NCBI GenBank assembly: GCA_948144175.1
Contig: CANXME010002283.1
Coordinates: forward strand, 186,001 to 250,000
Source: Closterium sp. NIES-65
Lineage: Eukaryota; Streptophyta; Zygnematophyceae; Desmidiales; Closteriaceae
Reading direction: 5' to 3'
DNA: 64,000 bases
A model generated the notes under the pieces. It searched no databases. It was given only the letters and a program-made list of their open reading frames with translations, and was not told the DNA's origin. Both the position numbers and the translations under genes were made by a program. Shown piece after piece: positions 21,417 through 33,327 of the stretch. How positions within the stretch are numbered: position 1 is the first letter of the stretch; every line of letters starts with the position of its first letter.

Positions 21417-21996
21417 TGTCAGAATCCCAACCACTAGACCATTGGGATAAAAGGGCTTGTTTCAGTAGCGGGTCAGTGCGCCCATAACCCCCCAGGCGAA
21501 CGCGCCTGTAACCCTCTCCAGGATCAATCGGGCATCCACAGTGCAGATCTACTGACACCCCCCCACACTGGGAGGCCCAGAACTAAGCACAGCGGCACCG
21601 GCCTACATGTGCATACACCGGGAATCGAACCCGAGACCGCTATGATACCATGTCAGAATCCCAAGCACTAGACCATTGGGATACAAGGGCTTGTTTGTAT
21701 AGCGGGTAAGTGCGCCCATAACCCCCGAGGCCAATGAGCCTGTAACCCTACCCTAGGATCAATCGGGGATCACCAGTGGACCTCTGACACCCCCCCGCAC
21801 TAGGATGCCCGAAGTGCACACACTGGGAATCGAACCCGAGACCGCTCTGATACCATGTCAGAATCCCAAACATTAGACCATTGGGATAAAAGGGCTTGTT
21901 TCAGTAGCAGGTCAGTGCTCCCATAACCCCCCAGGCGAACGCGCCTGTAAGCCTCTCCAGGATCAATCGGGCATCCACAGTGCAGATCTACTGACA
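21417..21996 (-). repeat. T-family LTR array L2-L3-L4
   Basis: LTRs of 141, 139 and 141 bp separated by internal regions of 93 bp (21558-21650) and 66 bp (21790-21855). L2 and L4 belong to one subtype (AGTAGATCTGCACTG), while L3 resembles the 58-kb copy (AGAGGTCCA). Each internal region reads, on the minus strand, primer site, then CGGTCTCGGGTTCGATTCC, then a G-run before the next LTR. This looks like a tandem of two elements sharing an LTR, or one copy recombined with another. Confidence 0.85.
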
Positions 21997-22854
21997 GCTG
22001 TGGCTGCACTAGCAGGGCTACGCCGACAAGCTGCGTAGGCGCTTCATCGACGAGGAGCAGACCGGGCGCACCCAGAAGACGCCCGCCTCGGTCGACGTCT
22101 ATGCCGACCTCACCTTCGACGACGAGGAGGCGCAGGAGCGATAAGAGGAGGAGTACAGGCAGAAGGTCGGCTCGCTGCTGTTTGCGGCGACAACGACAAG
22201 GCCGGACATCGCCTTCGCCTGCAACAAGCTGGGGAGCGGCCTCATGGTGAGAAGCGACCAGCGCTTGCGCGAGGTCGACCGCTATCTCGCCTACCTCGCC
22301 AACACACGTGACACCGCCCTGGAGTTCGGCGGTGGAACTGAGTCGCTGGATCTAGTCGGCTACGTGGACGCTGACGACGCCGTTGACAGCAAAACAGGTC
22401 GAGCACTGGCGGATATGTGTTCGTCTACGGAGAGGCCGCAGTCTCCTGGTCGAGCCAGCGCATCAAGTGCGCAACGTTGTCGTCGACCGAGTCGGAGTAC
22501 GTGGCGGCCACCGAAGCCGGCAAGGAGGGACGCCGACTTTGCTTCCTCCTCGCAGAGTTCCAGCAGCTGGATGCTAGGAAGCCGAGTGTCCTTCAGGTGG
22601 ACAACAAGTTGGCCATCACAGTCGCCGAGGGCATGGGGTTGACGGGCAACCTCAAGCATATGGAGCGGCGTCAGGCCTGGCTGCAGCACATGGTGAAGCA
22701 CGGGAAATTCTCGCGGAGGTACATCCCGACCACTAAGCAGCCGGCCGACTTCCTGACGAAGGCGCTGCACTATCCGGACTTCAACCGGTGCTCCGTCCCC
22801 ATCGGCCAAGTGCGCTTGGCCGATGTGGGCGACGAAGTTGACGTAGTGCAGTAG
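21997..22854 (+). pseudogene. A1 RT C-terminus and RNase H
   Basis: Resumes A1 with LWLH*QGYADKLRRRF and goes through TTTRPDIAFACNKLGSG, RNase H (YVDADDA, VSWSSQRIKCATLSSTESEY, VDNKLAITVAEGMG, NLKHMERRQAWL) to PADFLTKALHYP, ending at TAG 22852. Stops replace Gln/Arg codons at about 22009 and 22141, and there is a frameshift near 22395. Without the RT core it is dead. Confidence 0.88.
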
Positions 22855-22984
22855 TAGGTGCCATGCCCTCTTGCATGGCTGGTGCGGTGGCAACGTGCTG
22901 TGTGTTGGGTGCACGTCGACGAGCTATTCTTCGAGGAGTACTGCCATGTGGGCTGGGGGCCCAAGCGTGAACGCTGCAAAGGAG

Positions 22985-23178
22985 TGTCAACAGGAGTTGT
23001 GTGTTGGCCCCGTCCTCGCTTGGGCGGAGCTGTTTTTGTGGTCGGTTGTGAGGGGAGCAGCCGACCTGCAGAAGTGGGCGAGCTGGTTGACGAGGAGGTC
23101 GACCTACATGGAGACCACTGTATGGGCACCGACTTCAGGGTGGCGCCGACTTCAGGGAGGTCGACCTGGGAAGTCGAC
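22985..23178 (+). repeat. 3' LTR of A1, first 194 bp only
   Basis: TGTCAACAGGAGTTGTGTG to GGAAGTCGACC matches the start of other A LTRs. It is cut at 23178 by the AC microsatellite. The missing ~950 bp are not seen elsewhere nearby. Confidence 0.88.
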
Positions 23179-25326
<2,148 letters not shown>

Positions 25327-25708
25327 CCGCTCGTCTTCTGTTCTCGGCTCCAGCTGTGAGGCTGAGATCTACGCGGGGGCCATGGCTGCACAGGAGCTAC
25401 GCTGGCTTACCTACCTGCTGATCGACCTGGGAGAGCCGCCTCGTTCTGCTCCAGTTCTGTACGTAGACAACAAGGCCATGCTGGCCTTGTGTCGGGAGCA
25501 CAGACTGGAGCACAGAACGAAGCACATTGCTCTTCGTTACTTCCTTGCCCGTGAGCTGCAGCAGCGCGGTCAGCTGCGCCTTGCTTACGTGGCCTCTCAG
25601 GCCAACACTGCTGATATCTTTACCAAGGCACTTCTGCCTTGTGATCATCAGCGCTTCTGTACGATGCTAGGTCTTGTGCCTACTTGGCCTCACTTGCTCA
25701 CTTCTTGA
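25327..25708 (+). pseudogene. Family B RNase H C-terminus (element B5, 3' end)
   Basis: Starts inside RNase H at RSSSVLGSSCEAEIYAGAM and is intact to the natural stop: VLYVDNKAMLALCREHRLEH, HIALRYFLARELQQRG, ANTADIFTKALLP, VPTWPHLLTS. The 3' untranslated region and LTR follow normally. Everything upstream is replaced by the microsatellite, so this is a truncated element end. Confidence 0.9.
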
Positions 25709-25905
25709 CCTTGCTTGTACTGTGATCTATCTATACCTGCACTTGCTTGTTTACCTTTATATATGATCTTGCATGTGAACTGGCCTTGTCGCCTTGAACT
25801 TGTGCTCGGAATGTGTGGTGACGTTGTGATCCACCCTGAGCCTTCTTTGCTTTGCTTGACTGGTCTTGTGACCTCTTGTTCTCCCCCACTTTGCCTATGG
25901 GGGTG

Positions 25906-26032
25906 TGTCAAACTTATATGCTATAGTCTGTGTAGGCTGTAGTGGGGTAGACAATATGGGGTACAACACTTGTATAGGTTTTCCTACTTGTACCCACCTG
26001 TTTCCCAGTGCATTCACTTCCTCGTTCTTTCA
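25906..26032 (+). repeat. 3' LTR of B5
   Basis: About 127 bp, TGTCAAACTTATATG to CGTTCTTTCA, preceded by CTATGGGGGTG. It shares the TAGTGGGGTAGACA core and TATA-like TTATATG with other B LTRs. Confidence 0.85.
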
Positions 26033-26389
26033 TAATGAAAGCAAGCAATAAACCGTTGGAAAGCAGACACCTAAGGCTAACTTTTGTCCAAGTTTCAGCC
26101 TCGTCTGTTTTCGGAGCTGATCCTGACGACGTTTTGAACAGAGGCGGTACGAAGTCGTCATTTTCTACTTAGGCTGTTTCATGGGCATCCGCGACCCCTA
26201 AGTGGACTGAAGACTATAACACTCTACAGTGTTGGTGCAACCCAGAAGGGATTTAAACAAACTCAGAAGGGTTTTGTCTGGTTGGCTCGTCAATTGCATG
26301 TGTTATAGAATGTGGGTAACAATACCGAAAATTGAATGCACTTTCACTTAGTAAGACACACCCTTAGAAGTAGAAGCAACGGAATGGGT
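26033..26389. other. Unassigned spacer between two inverted B ends
   Basis: About 360 bp of less GC-rich sequence between B5 (plus) and B3 (minus). I see no gene, repeat or recognisable element. Part of it may be the diverged end of the B3 LTR, whose left border is unclear. Confidence 0.5.
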
Positions 26390-26463
26390 GAGCGAGAAAG
26401 TGTTGTACCCCAAATTGTTTACCCCACTACAGCCTACACAGACTATAGCATATGAGTTTGACA
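26390..26463 (-). repeat. Partial 3' LTR of B3
   Basis: On the minus strand it starts TGTCAAACTCATATGC and matches other B LTRs for about 75 bp up to GGGGTACAACACTT, then diverges. Whether the end is lost or substituted is unclear. Confidence 0.7.
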
Positions 26464-26662
26464 CACCCCCATAGGCAAAGTGGGGAGGAACAAGAGGTCA
26501 CAAGACCAGTCAAGCAAAGCAAAGCAAGCTCAGGGTGGATCACAACGTCACCACACAGTTCGAGCACAAGAGCAAGGCCACCAGGCCGGTTCACATGCAA
26601 GATCATATATATAAAGGTAAACAAGCAAGTGCAGGTATAGAAAGATCACAGTACAAGCAAGG

Positions 26663-28152
26663 TCAAGAAGTGAGCAAGTGAGGCCAAGTAGGCACAAGAC
26701 CTAGCATTGTACAAAAGCGCTGATGATCACCAGGCGGAAGTGCCTTGGTAAAGATATCAGCAGTGTTGGCCTTAGAGGCCACGTACGCAAGACGCAGCTG
26801 ACCACGCTGTTGCAGCTCACGAGCAAGGAAGTAGCAAAGAGCAATGTGCTTCGTTCTGTGCTCCAGTCTGTGCTCCGACACAAGGCCAGCATGGCCTTGT
26901 TGTCTACGTACAGAACTGGAGGAGAACGAGGCGGCTCTCCCAGGTCAGTCAGTAGGTAGGTGAGCCAGCGTAGCTCCTGTGCAGCCATGGCCCCCGCGTA
27001 GATCTCAGCCTCACAGCTGGAGCCGAGAAGAGAAGACGAGCGGGTAGACCGCCACGAAACAGAGCCGGAGCCAAGGCTGAAGGTGTAACCCTGTGACGAC
27101 TGCTGCGTAGCCTGGTCGTCAGCCCAACAAGCGTCTGCGTGACCTGTGAGGACCACTCGACGTCGCCCCCCAAGCACTAGCCCCATGCCCGACGTACTGC
27201 ACAAGTAGCGCAACACCCTCTTCGCTGCAGCCATGTGCTCTGGTCGGTGTCTCCCAGGAGCAACATAGCGTGCCAAGATGCTAAGAGGGTATGCTAGGTC
27301 ACGTCGTGTGCAGGTCATCAGGTACATGAGGCAGCCAACAAGCTCTGGGTACAGGCCACTCGGCTCTACGGACTCATCCGAAGGCAGAGCTGAGAGCGAG
27401 TGGCGAGTAGACAGAGGAGTGGCCTGAGGCGAGGAGTATGTGAAGTCGAAGCGCTGAAGGACCTGCTGCACCATGTGTGACTGAGTCAGGGTAATGGTGC
27501 ACTGTGCTCTGTCCCGGGTGATCTGCAAGCCAAGGTAGCTGCGCAGTTCACCCAGGTCTGTGCACGTGTGTCTCTTCTGCAGCTCAAACTTCACGTGGGC
27601 GAGTCCAGCAGTGTCAGGAGTGGCAAAGACCAAGTCGTCGACGTACACGAGGATGTAGAACGGCGGCAAAGAGGTGTGGGTGTGCAGAAACAACGACAGG
27701 TCGGCAGTAGAAGGAGCAAACCCAAGAGCCGCAAGTGTAGTCCTCAGTGTGTCGTGCCACTCACGGGGCGCCTGGCGGAGACCGTAGACTGGCCGCCGGA
27801 GGCTCCACTGGGTACCAGGAGGAAACGACCCAGTGAAGCAAGGTGGGCGGCGCAGCCAGATCTCCTCGTACAGGCTGCCCTGCAGGAAAGCTGTGTTGAA
27901 GTCAAGAGAGTGAAGCTCGTAGTCGCGCTGAGCGGCTATGTGCAGCAGCACCCGAAGAGTGGTCATCTTCGGGGTGGGAGAGAAGGTATGAATGTAGTCA
28001 ACTCCATGCCGCTGACTGAAGCCTCGAGCCACGTAACGCGCCTTGAAGACAGGCGGAGAACCCGGCGGCCGCTTCACCCTGAAAATCCACATGCCACTGA
28101 CGATGTTCGCCCCAGGTGGGGGAACCTCGTCGACATAGGTGCCTGTGGACTT
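26663..28152 (-). pseudogene. B3 reverse transcriptase and RNase H
   Basis: An almost intact copia RT: NIVSGMWIFRVKRPPG, FKARYVARGFSQRHGVDY, FNTAFLQGSLYEEIWLRRP, VYGLRQAPREW, and the active-site box FYILVYVDDLVFA. RNase H follows (TGHADACWADDQ, GSSCEAEIYAGAMAAQELRWL, LYVDNKAMLALC). One frameshift near 26881 (ALCRSTDW) moves the last 70 residues to another frame, which itself is intact to VPTWPHLLTS. A TAG replaces the Trp of the ASWKSTG block at about 28155. Confidence 0.9.
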
Positions 28153-29519
28153 CTAGGAAGCCATCTCTGCGTCCATGGCTGACTGCCAGTGTGAGGAGTA
28201 GGGACCCTCGATCGCCTCAGCGTACGATCGAGGAGTCGGGATGTCTGGTGCATCCGGGTCTCCCTCAGGGGCAATCAGCCTAGACACGAGATGAGGCAAA
28301 GTAGCAGTAAAACACTAGAACTCCTCCTGCCTGTCCTCAAGGACGTATGTGCTAAGAGCACACTCACCCCCGACGGACGGAGGACAGACAGACTCAGACT
28401 CAGCAACAAGACTCATAGCGTAGTCTAGACGATAGCGAGCAGCAAAGTCAACATGCTCAGCAACTAAGGCAGACGCAGCAGTGGACTCAAAGGAAGGGTC
28501 AGTGACAACAGTAGCCAGGAGACGCGTGACAGTAGGACTGGCAGCACGACGAGAGTCAGACTCCGGGTCAGCAAGGACAGGAAGAGAGGACTCTGGAGGA
28601 GACGGCAACGGGACACACAGAGGAGCAGTGGAAGGACGCAGTGCCATCCGGTGTGTGCCTGGGACCGCAGGAGGACGTGGACGCGGAGCACGACTACTAG
28701 TGCGAGCAGCACGAACAGGCGACACAGGACGAGACGCATGCTCACGACGCTCAGCAAGACCTCCAGTAGGACCAGTGTAGGGAGAAGGAGCAGGCAGGGG
28801 GGAGGCGGGCTGTAACTGTGAGTGGGACTGGACAGGCTGTGGACATGCTAAGGGAGGAGCAGGACCAGTAGAAGGCGGAAGACCAAGAACCTGCTCAAGG
28901 AGCTGAATGAAGTACGGCCGCGGCCGCGCAACACCTCTAGAACCAGCAGGGACAACACCAGTACCCCCAGCTGCACCTCCAGCTCCAACAGCGCCAACTC
29001 CAGTGCCCTCAGAAGCACCAGCGCCAGCAGCACCTCCAGCAGCTCCAGCTCCAGCAGCTCCAACTCCAGTAGGACCACTAGCTCCAGTACCTCCAGTACG
29101 TCCAGCAGATCCAGCAGTACCTCCGGCAGGACCAACTCCAGCAGCCCCAGCAGCACCCCCAGTCCCAGAAGCTCTAGTTTCGCTAGTACGAGCACCTCCA
29201 GGACCAGCAGCAACAGTAGTGCCACCTGCTCCAGCAGCACGGCTCCAGCGCCGGGCAAACCACTCGCGCAGCTCCTGCAGAGAGAGTAGCTCCCGCCTCG
29301 ACGAAGCACCGCCAGAGGCCACACGAGCACACCCTGCACCCCCAGGCTCTGCACCCCCACGCTCCGCACCCTCAGGCTCAGCACCCCCAGACTCAGCACC
29401 CTTAGACTCAGCACCCCCAGTCTCTGCACCCCCAGGCTCCGCACCCCCAGGCTCAGCACCCCCAGACCCGACACCCGCAGGCTCAGCACCCCTAGCAGTA
29501 CCAGAGTCAATAGCTACCT
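28153..29519 (-). pseudogene. B3 linker region with GGAEP repeats
   Basis: Open from inside the preceding sequence down to 28315: GGAEPGGAETGGAES repeats, SSRRELLSLQELREWF, Ala/Gly repeats, ARPRPYFIQLLEQVLGLPP, PSPYTGPTGGLAERREH, then the block before RT (ELVDFAARYRLDY-like, CPPSVGGECALSTYVLEDRQEEF). It stops at 28315, ahead of RT. The first residues of this frame belong to the adjoining G1 sequence, not to B. Confidence 0.82.
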
Positions 29520-29763
29520 CGCGAAGTGTCCCAAACAAACCCTTTCCGAATTCGGTAGAAGGCAATCTGATGGCAACCAAAAAGCCCAGAATTTGGTGCA
29601 CGCAACCTAGCTCGGTGCTATAACTATAATAAAATATAGGAAAGCACCTAGCCTAGGAAATCAAGCAATTCATGCATGCATAAAAAAATCCTATGCTAGA
29701 AATAGCATAATAAAGTATAGGCAAGAAACCACAGTTGGCATAAGCCGACGTACTCTCACACGT
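29520..29763 (-). repeat. Probable 3' LTR start of G1, truncated
   Basis: Directly after the chromodomain stop and a GCGGGGGGGACG purine tract, the minus strand begins TGTGAGAGTACG and becomes AT-rich (TATTTTATTATAG-like). This is where a 3' LTR should begin. It ends abruptly at B3. With no partner LTR in the window it remains inferred. Confidence 0.5.
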
Positions 29764-30546
29764 CCCCCCCGCATAGCTGGGTGGCGTGAGATACACCCTG
29801 CTTGACAAGATAGTCCTTGAGAGCACGTCGTGCGTTGCCCATATCAGCTTCTGCAACCCAACTGTCCTCAGTGGGATGGTATCCCTTCCAGCATATCAGG
29901 AACTCGAGGGTCTTGCTGCCGCGGCGCCGATGAGTGAGAACGCGCTCGATCTTATACTCAGGTTCATCCTGTATGACAACAGGTGGTGGTGGTGATAGCT
30001 GTCGTCCCTGGAACTATTGGTTGGGGTCCTTGTGGGCTTCAGTAGTTGGACATGGAAAGCGTTGTGAAGCTTCCATGTATCTGGTAAGTGCAAGCAGAAT
30101 GTGACTGGTGTCACCTGTGCCTCAACGAGAAAAGGACCACAGAAGTGAGGCCGGAGTTAGGGTGGGAGGTGAGACAAATTCAAGTTGTGTGTGTCAAGAA
30201 GCACCTGATCTCCGACTGCTACTGAGTGATCTCGTCGCTGGCGATCCGCATACTGCTTTTGGGAGGTCTGCATCGTGGTGAGTCGTTGATGAGTCCTCTC
30301 CCATAGCTGCTGCATGGTGGTGACGAAGTCATGTGCGGCTTGGATGTGTGCTGGTGTGGTTGGCTGCTGTGGTGTAAGTGGTTCCCGTCCGTAACACAGG
30401 AAGAAAGGAGTTTTCCCTGTGGCCGCATGTGATGCATTGTTGTAAGAAAACTCTAGGGTCGGTAACTGTGTTTCCCAGTGGCTGACGTCATCCTTGCAAG
30501 CTCTGCGCAGTAACTGTTCAACCACTTGATTGAGTCGCTTTGTTTG
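29764..30546 (-). pseudogene. G1 integrase C-terminus and chromodomain
   Basis: Minus-strand pieces in order: QVVEQLLRRACKDDVSHW, QLPTLEFSYNNASH, GKTPFFLCYGREPLTP, DHSVAVGDQVLLDTHNL; then VTFCLHLPDTWKLHNAFHVQLLKP (30035-30105); then the chromodomain at about 29775-29975 (EYKIERVLTHRR, LEFLICWKGYHPTEDSWV). The aromatic residues Y, W and W of the methyl-lysine cage type are visible. In chromoviruses this domain steers integration to marked chromatin. Frames change between the pieces. Confidence 0.85.
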
Positions 30547-31150
30547 TCCGTCAGTCTAGGGGTGGTATGCTGAAGGCATTGCAAGCTCTATCCCCAACAG
30601 TCCCATGAGCTCCTTCCAGAACTTACTCGTGAATTTGGGGTCTCTGTGGATGAGCGGGGATGAGTGTAGCAGGGATGCCGTGGATGGCGATGATGCGGTC
30701 GAAGAAGAGGTGAGCAGTTGCTTCAGCTGTAGCTGTGGCGTTGGTCGGAATGAAGTGACCCATTTTGGATAACTTAACAATCACTACGAGGATGGAATTG
30801 TGCCCCCGTGAGGTCGAAGGAAGTCCTGTGATGAAGTCGAGGCTAACGGCCTGCCATGGCTGCTCCGATACGGATAGAGGCTGAAGTAACCCTGCCTTTT
30901 TCTGCTTGCTACTCTTCATCCGCTGGCATGTGTCGCATAAGGTGAGGAACTACTGCACGTCTGCTGCCATCCGGAGCCAGTAGTATTTTTTTGCTATTCC
31001 CGCTAACATTTTGTTGCTCCCGAAATGTCCCGCGTATGGTACGTCGTGGAACTCCTCCAATAGGATCAACCGTAGCGGGGCGTAATTCGGTACCCAAATC
31101 TTTCCTGAACCCTTCCTTACTGCTAAGTCTTTCTCCCACTGTAACATCTT
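30520..31150 (-). pseudogene. G1 integrase zinc finger and catalytic core
   Basis: The HHCC finger spans LLEEFHDVPYAGHFGSNK to LCDTCQRMK, with a stop codon between (replacing a residue after AADVQ). The core shows AVSLDFITGLP (first Asp), then after a frameshift LIHRDPKFTSKFWKELMG (second Asp), then AYHP*TDGQTKRLNQ. Here a TAG replaces Gln and the expected catalytic Glu of the GQTE box reads Lys. Not functional. Confidence 0.87.
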
Positions 31151-31207
31151 CTTTTTCTCTGCTGTAGTGATCTCTGCATCTATGGAGTACCCATGTTGGA
31201 ATAGACC

Positions 31208-31819
31208 CTAGAGCAGAGGGTTCATCCCGTCGAGCTGGATGCGTGCTATATGACCGGGGCGGCTCAACGCATCAGCTTTGCTGTGTAGCCCAGGTTTGTA
31301 GACGATGTCGTAGTGGAAGTGGGTCTCCAAGAAGTCCACCCACCGCACCTGACGTCGTGAGAGCGTTGGCTGCGACTTCAGGTATTTGAGGCTGCTGTGG
31401 TCAGTATAAACTGTTGTCTTGGCTCCCTCTAGGCAACAAATCCACGCCTTGAAGACTATGACTATGGCTAAGGCTTCCTTGTTGTGAATGGGGTAGTTTA
31501 ATTCTGCTCCGTGTAGCTTTTTACTTAGGTTGGCGATAGGCTGTAAACCGTGTCCGTGATCCTGCATCAGTACTGCTCTGACTGCCTGGTCACGAGCATT
31601 TGCTTCAACTACGTAGTCCTTGTCTGGGTCCAAAAGGATGAGTATTGGTGCTGTGGTCAGTATTGTCTGTTGCTGCTCCATGGCTTGCTGTTGAGGAGTA
31701 TCCCATTTGAAGGGCGTATCCTTTTTTAGTAGGCCGGTTAGTGGCGCTGCTGTCTTAGCGTACTGAGGCACGAACCTGTTGTAGTAGTTGGCGAAGCCTA
31801 GGGACTGCAACAACTCCAC
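31208..31819 (-). pseudogene. G1 RNase H region
   Basis: 203 open codons on the minus strand: ANYYNRFVPQYAKTAAPLTGLLKK (RT connection), FKWDTPQQQAM, then RNase H with DYVVEANARDQAVRAVLMQD, HNKEALAIVIVFKAW, VYTDHSSLKYL and the ADALSRP end. Several expected residues differ (VEAN for VETD), so catalysis is doubtful. Confidence 0.9.
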
Positions 31820-32231
31820 GTTCTCCGAGACTTTCCACTAATTAACGGCTTCGATCTTCCGCGGGTCCACGTGTATGCCCTCAGCACTCACCATGTGCCC
31901 GAAAAACTGCACTTTCTTCAGGGCGAAGTCTCTCTTCGACAGCTTCACATAGAATTTGGTTTTCTGCAGGATCTCGAAAACCTTCCGCAAATGCTCTACG
32001 TGCTCCTTCATGTTCTTGGAGTATAGGAGAATGTTGTCCAGGTACACTATGACGCACTCGTCTAGCAGGGGGCGTAGGATATGGTTCATCTCCGCCTAGA
32101 ACGTCGCTGGTGCGTTGCAGAGCCCGAACGGCATCACCAAGTATTTGTAGGAGTTGTATCTCGTATGGAACGCCGTCTTGTGGATCGAGTTGTCTGCCAT
32201 CTTCATCTGCCAATATCCCGACCGTAGGTCC
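31820..32231 (-). pseudogene. G1 reverse transcriptase palm, truncated
   Basis: From [13 protein letters not shown] through [15 protein letters not shown], a TAG at about 32097, then NHILRPLLDECVIVYLDNILLYSKN. The active-site YLDD box reads YLDN. A second stop lies at 31838. The N-terminal half of RT is missing at the D4 junction. Confidence 0.9.
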
Positions 32232-32640
32232 TGTCAAAACAATGAGAACGAAAGAAGAACAGCAGAAGGGGGGTTTCACTAGCAAGCTATGGGATGCATA
32301 TAGCAAACCCTAACAGGGCTGTACTCACTATAGAGTACCCCACTGCAGACTAGACAAATATAACATTCTGACACACTCCCATAGGCAAAGTCGGGTATAA
32401 TCAGCACAGCAAGCAGTCGCATAATAAGTTCACAAGCACAAGTAAAGCTAGTGGTAGACATAGAGGGCTCGCGATAAGGAGGAGGGACTATGAGAGGAGA
32501 GGAGATTGGAGGCGGCTGCTGAAACTGCTGGCACAAGGGCGACTAGAGAAACTGGCTCACTGGCTACCAGAGCAAGGGCACTGGACTACTGGAGTAACTG
32601 GCTCCGCGGCTAAGATGAGCGGCTGGAGCAACGGACCCAC
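32232..32640 (-). mobile_element. Family D fragment D4 (3' end and LTR), minus strand
   Basis: LTR at 32232-32373 (142 bp; minus strand TGTCAGAATGTTATA to ATTGTTTTGACA), preceded in element orientation by the conserved D 3' region (GGACCCACG-bounded block, CCTCCTCC and GATTATACCCGACTTTG before CTATGGGAGTG). The 5' part is missing where it meets A3. No coding potential. Confidence 0.82.
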
Positions 32641-32645
32641 GTAGA

Positions 32646-33181
32646 CCAGGTGCTCCCGTACGTGCCGTGGCGGTCGACCTCCCAAGTCGACGGCCACCTC
32701 CAGCCGGCCTCACCAGGTCGACCACACCTTTGGTCGACCAGCTCCAGGTTGACGTCACTCCTGGTCGACCAGCTCCACGTCGACCAATACCCCTGGTCGA
32801 CCAGCTCCATGTCGACCAACGTAGTTGTCGCCGACCACCCAAGTCGGCTACCCGAGGTCAGCGTCACCAAGTTGACGCCCTGCTTCTTGACGCCAAGCTG
32901 TTCGGCGTCCTGAGTCCCTCTGTCACGGTCGACGGTGGCCCCTCCTTCATCGACCACCATGTTTGGTCGACCACCAGGTCGACCTCACGCCTGGTCGACC
33001 AACCACCAAGTCGACCAGCAGGCCTAGTCGACCAGCTAGGTCGACTAGAAGACCTCGTCGACCAGCCCGGTCGGCCAGCAGCCCTGTCAGCCGACCACTC
33101 AAGTCAGCTGCCCCAAGTTGACGTCCTCCGCAGGTCGACTTCCCAGGTCAACCTCCCTGAAGTCGGCGCCCATACAGTGGT
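32646..33181 (-). repeat. Family A LTR fragment A3, minus strand
   Basis: Reverse complement of the GTCGAC-rich middle of an A LTR, from about LTR position 140 (CCACTGTATGGGCGCC) to the GGCACGTACGGGAGCA block. Both LTR ends are missing. B4 abuts its right end and D4 its left. It is not accompanied by any A coding sequence. Confidence 0.85.
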
Positions 33182-33313
33182 TGTCAAACATTCTATATAT
33201 TGTGCTTGTTTAGGCTACTGTGGGTTAGCCTATAGGGGGTACACAATTCTAGGGTTAGGTACTTGTACTGATTTCACTGTTAGTACAATCATTCCTGTTC
33301 GTTCATTTCAACA
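33182..33313 (+). repeat. 5' LTR of B4
   Basis: 132 bp, TGTCAAACATTCTATATA to TTCAACA, followed by the primer site. More diverged than B2 and B6 but keeps the GGGGGTACA and CTAGGGTTAGG words. Confidence 0.82.
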
Positions 33314-33327
33314 TGGTATAGAGCAGG
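33314..33327 (+). promoter_or_regulatory. Primer-binding site of B4
   Basis: TGGTATAGAGCAGG, same as in B2; an initiator-Met type site lacking one C. Confidence 0.72.

Larger units (their letters stand above)
20678..21996. mobile_element. Cluster of four T (TRIM) LTRs with an inverted A1 segment
   Basis: Four T-family LTRs: L1 (20678-20818, plus), L2 (21417-21557, minus), L3 (21651-21789, minus), L4 (21856-21996, minus). Between L1 and L2 lies a piece of A1 pol in reverse orientation. CCGGC before L1 and its complement GCCGG before L2 are the two halves of one target duplication, now separated by the inversion. The A1 RT core that should follow is missing. Recombination between oppositely oriented T copies, with loss of about 650 bp of RT, explains the arrangement. 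Confidence 0.85.
815..23178 (+). mobile_element. Family A copia element A1 (nested host of B1, A2, C and T elements)
   Basis: Outermost element of the left cluster. It has a 5' LTR, a family A primer site, the start of gag, a gap filled by B1, then the rest of gag-pol (18684-22854) and a 3' LTR cut short at 23178 by the AC microsatellite. The A internal sequence on the two sides of B1 joins in the correct order with a small deletion, which shows that B1 landed in A1 gag. No target duplication can be read because the 3' LTR end is missing. It is degenerate: frameshifts, stops, a lost RT core and an inverted pol segment. Confidence 0.85.
26390..29519 (-). mobile_element. Family B element B3, 3' half, minus strand
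   Basis: In minus orientation: linker, RT, RNase H, 3' untranslated region and a partial LTR. Its upstream half (leader, gag, protease, integrase) is missing, and the break lies at 29519 against gypsy G1. RT and most of RNase H are in one open frame. Linker repeats (GGAEP, about 29340-29480) are present. Confidence 0.87.
29520..32231 (-). mobile_element. Ty3/gypsy chromovirus G1, pol 3' part, minus strand
   Basis: In minus order: RT palm (from 32231), RNase H, integrase zinc finger, integrase core, chromodomain and probable LTR start. The RT-RNase H-integrase order is that of Ty3/gypsy, and the chromodomain places it among chromoviruses. It is broken by stops and frameshifts, and lacks gag, protease and the RT N-terminus: it begins at DLRSGYWQ next to a D-family LTR. 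Confidence 0.9.
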
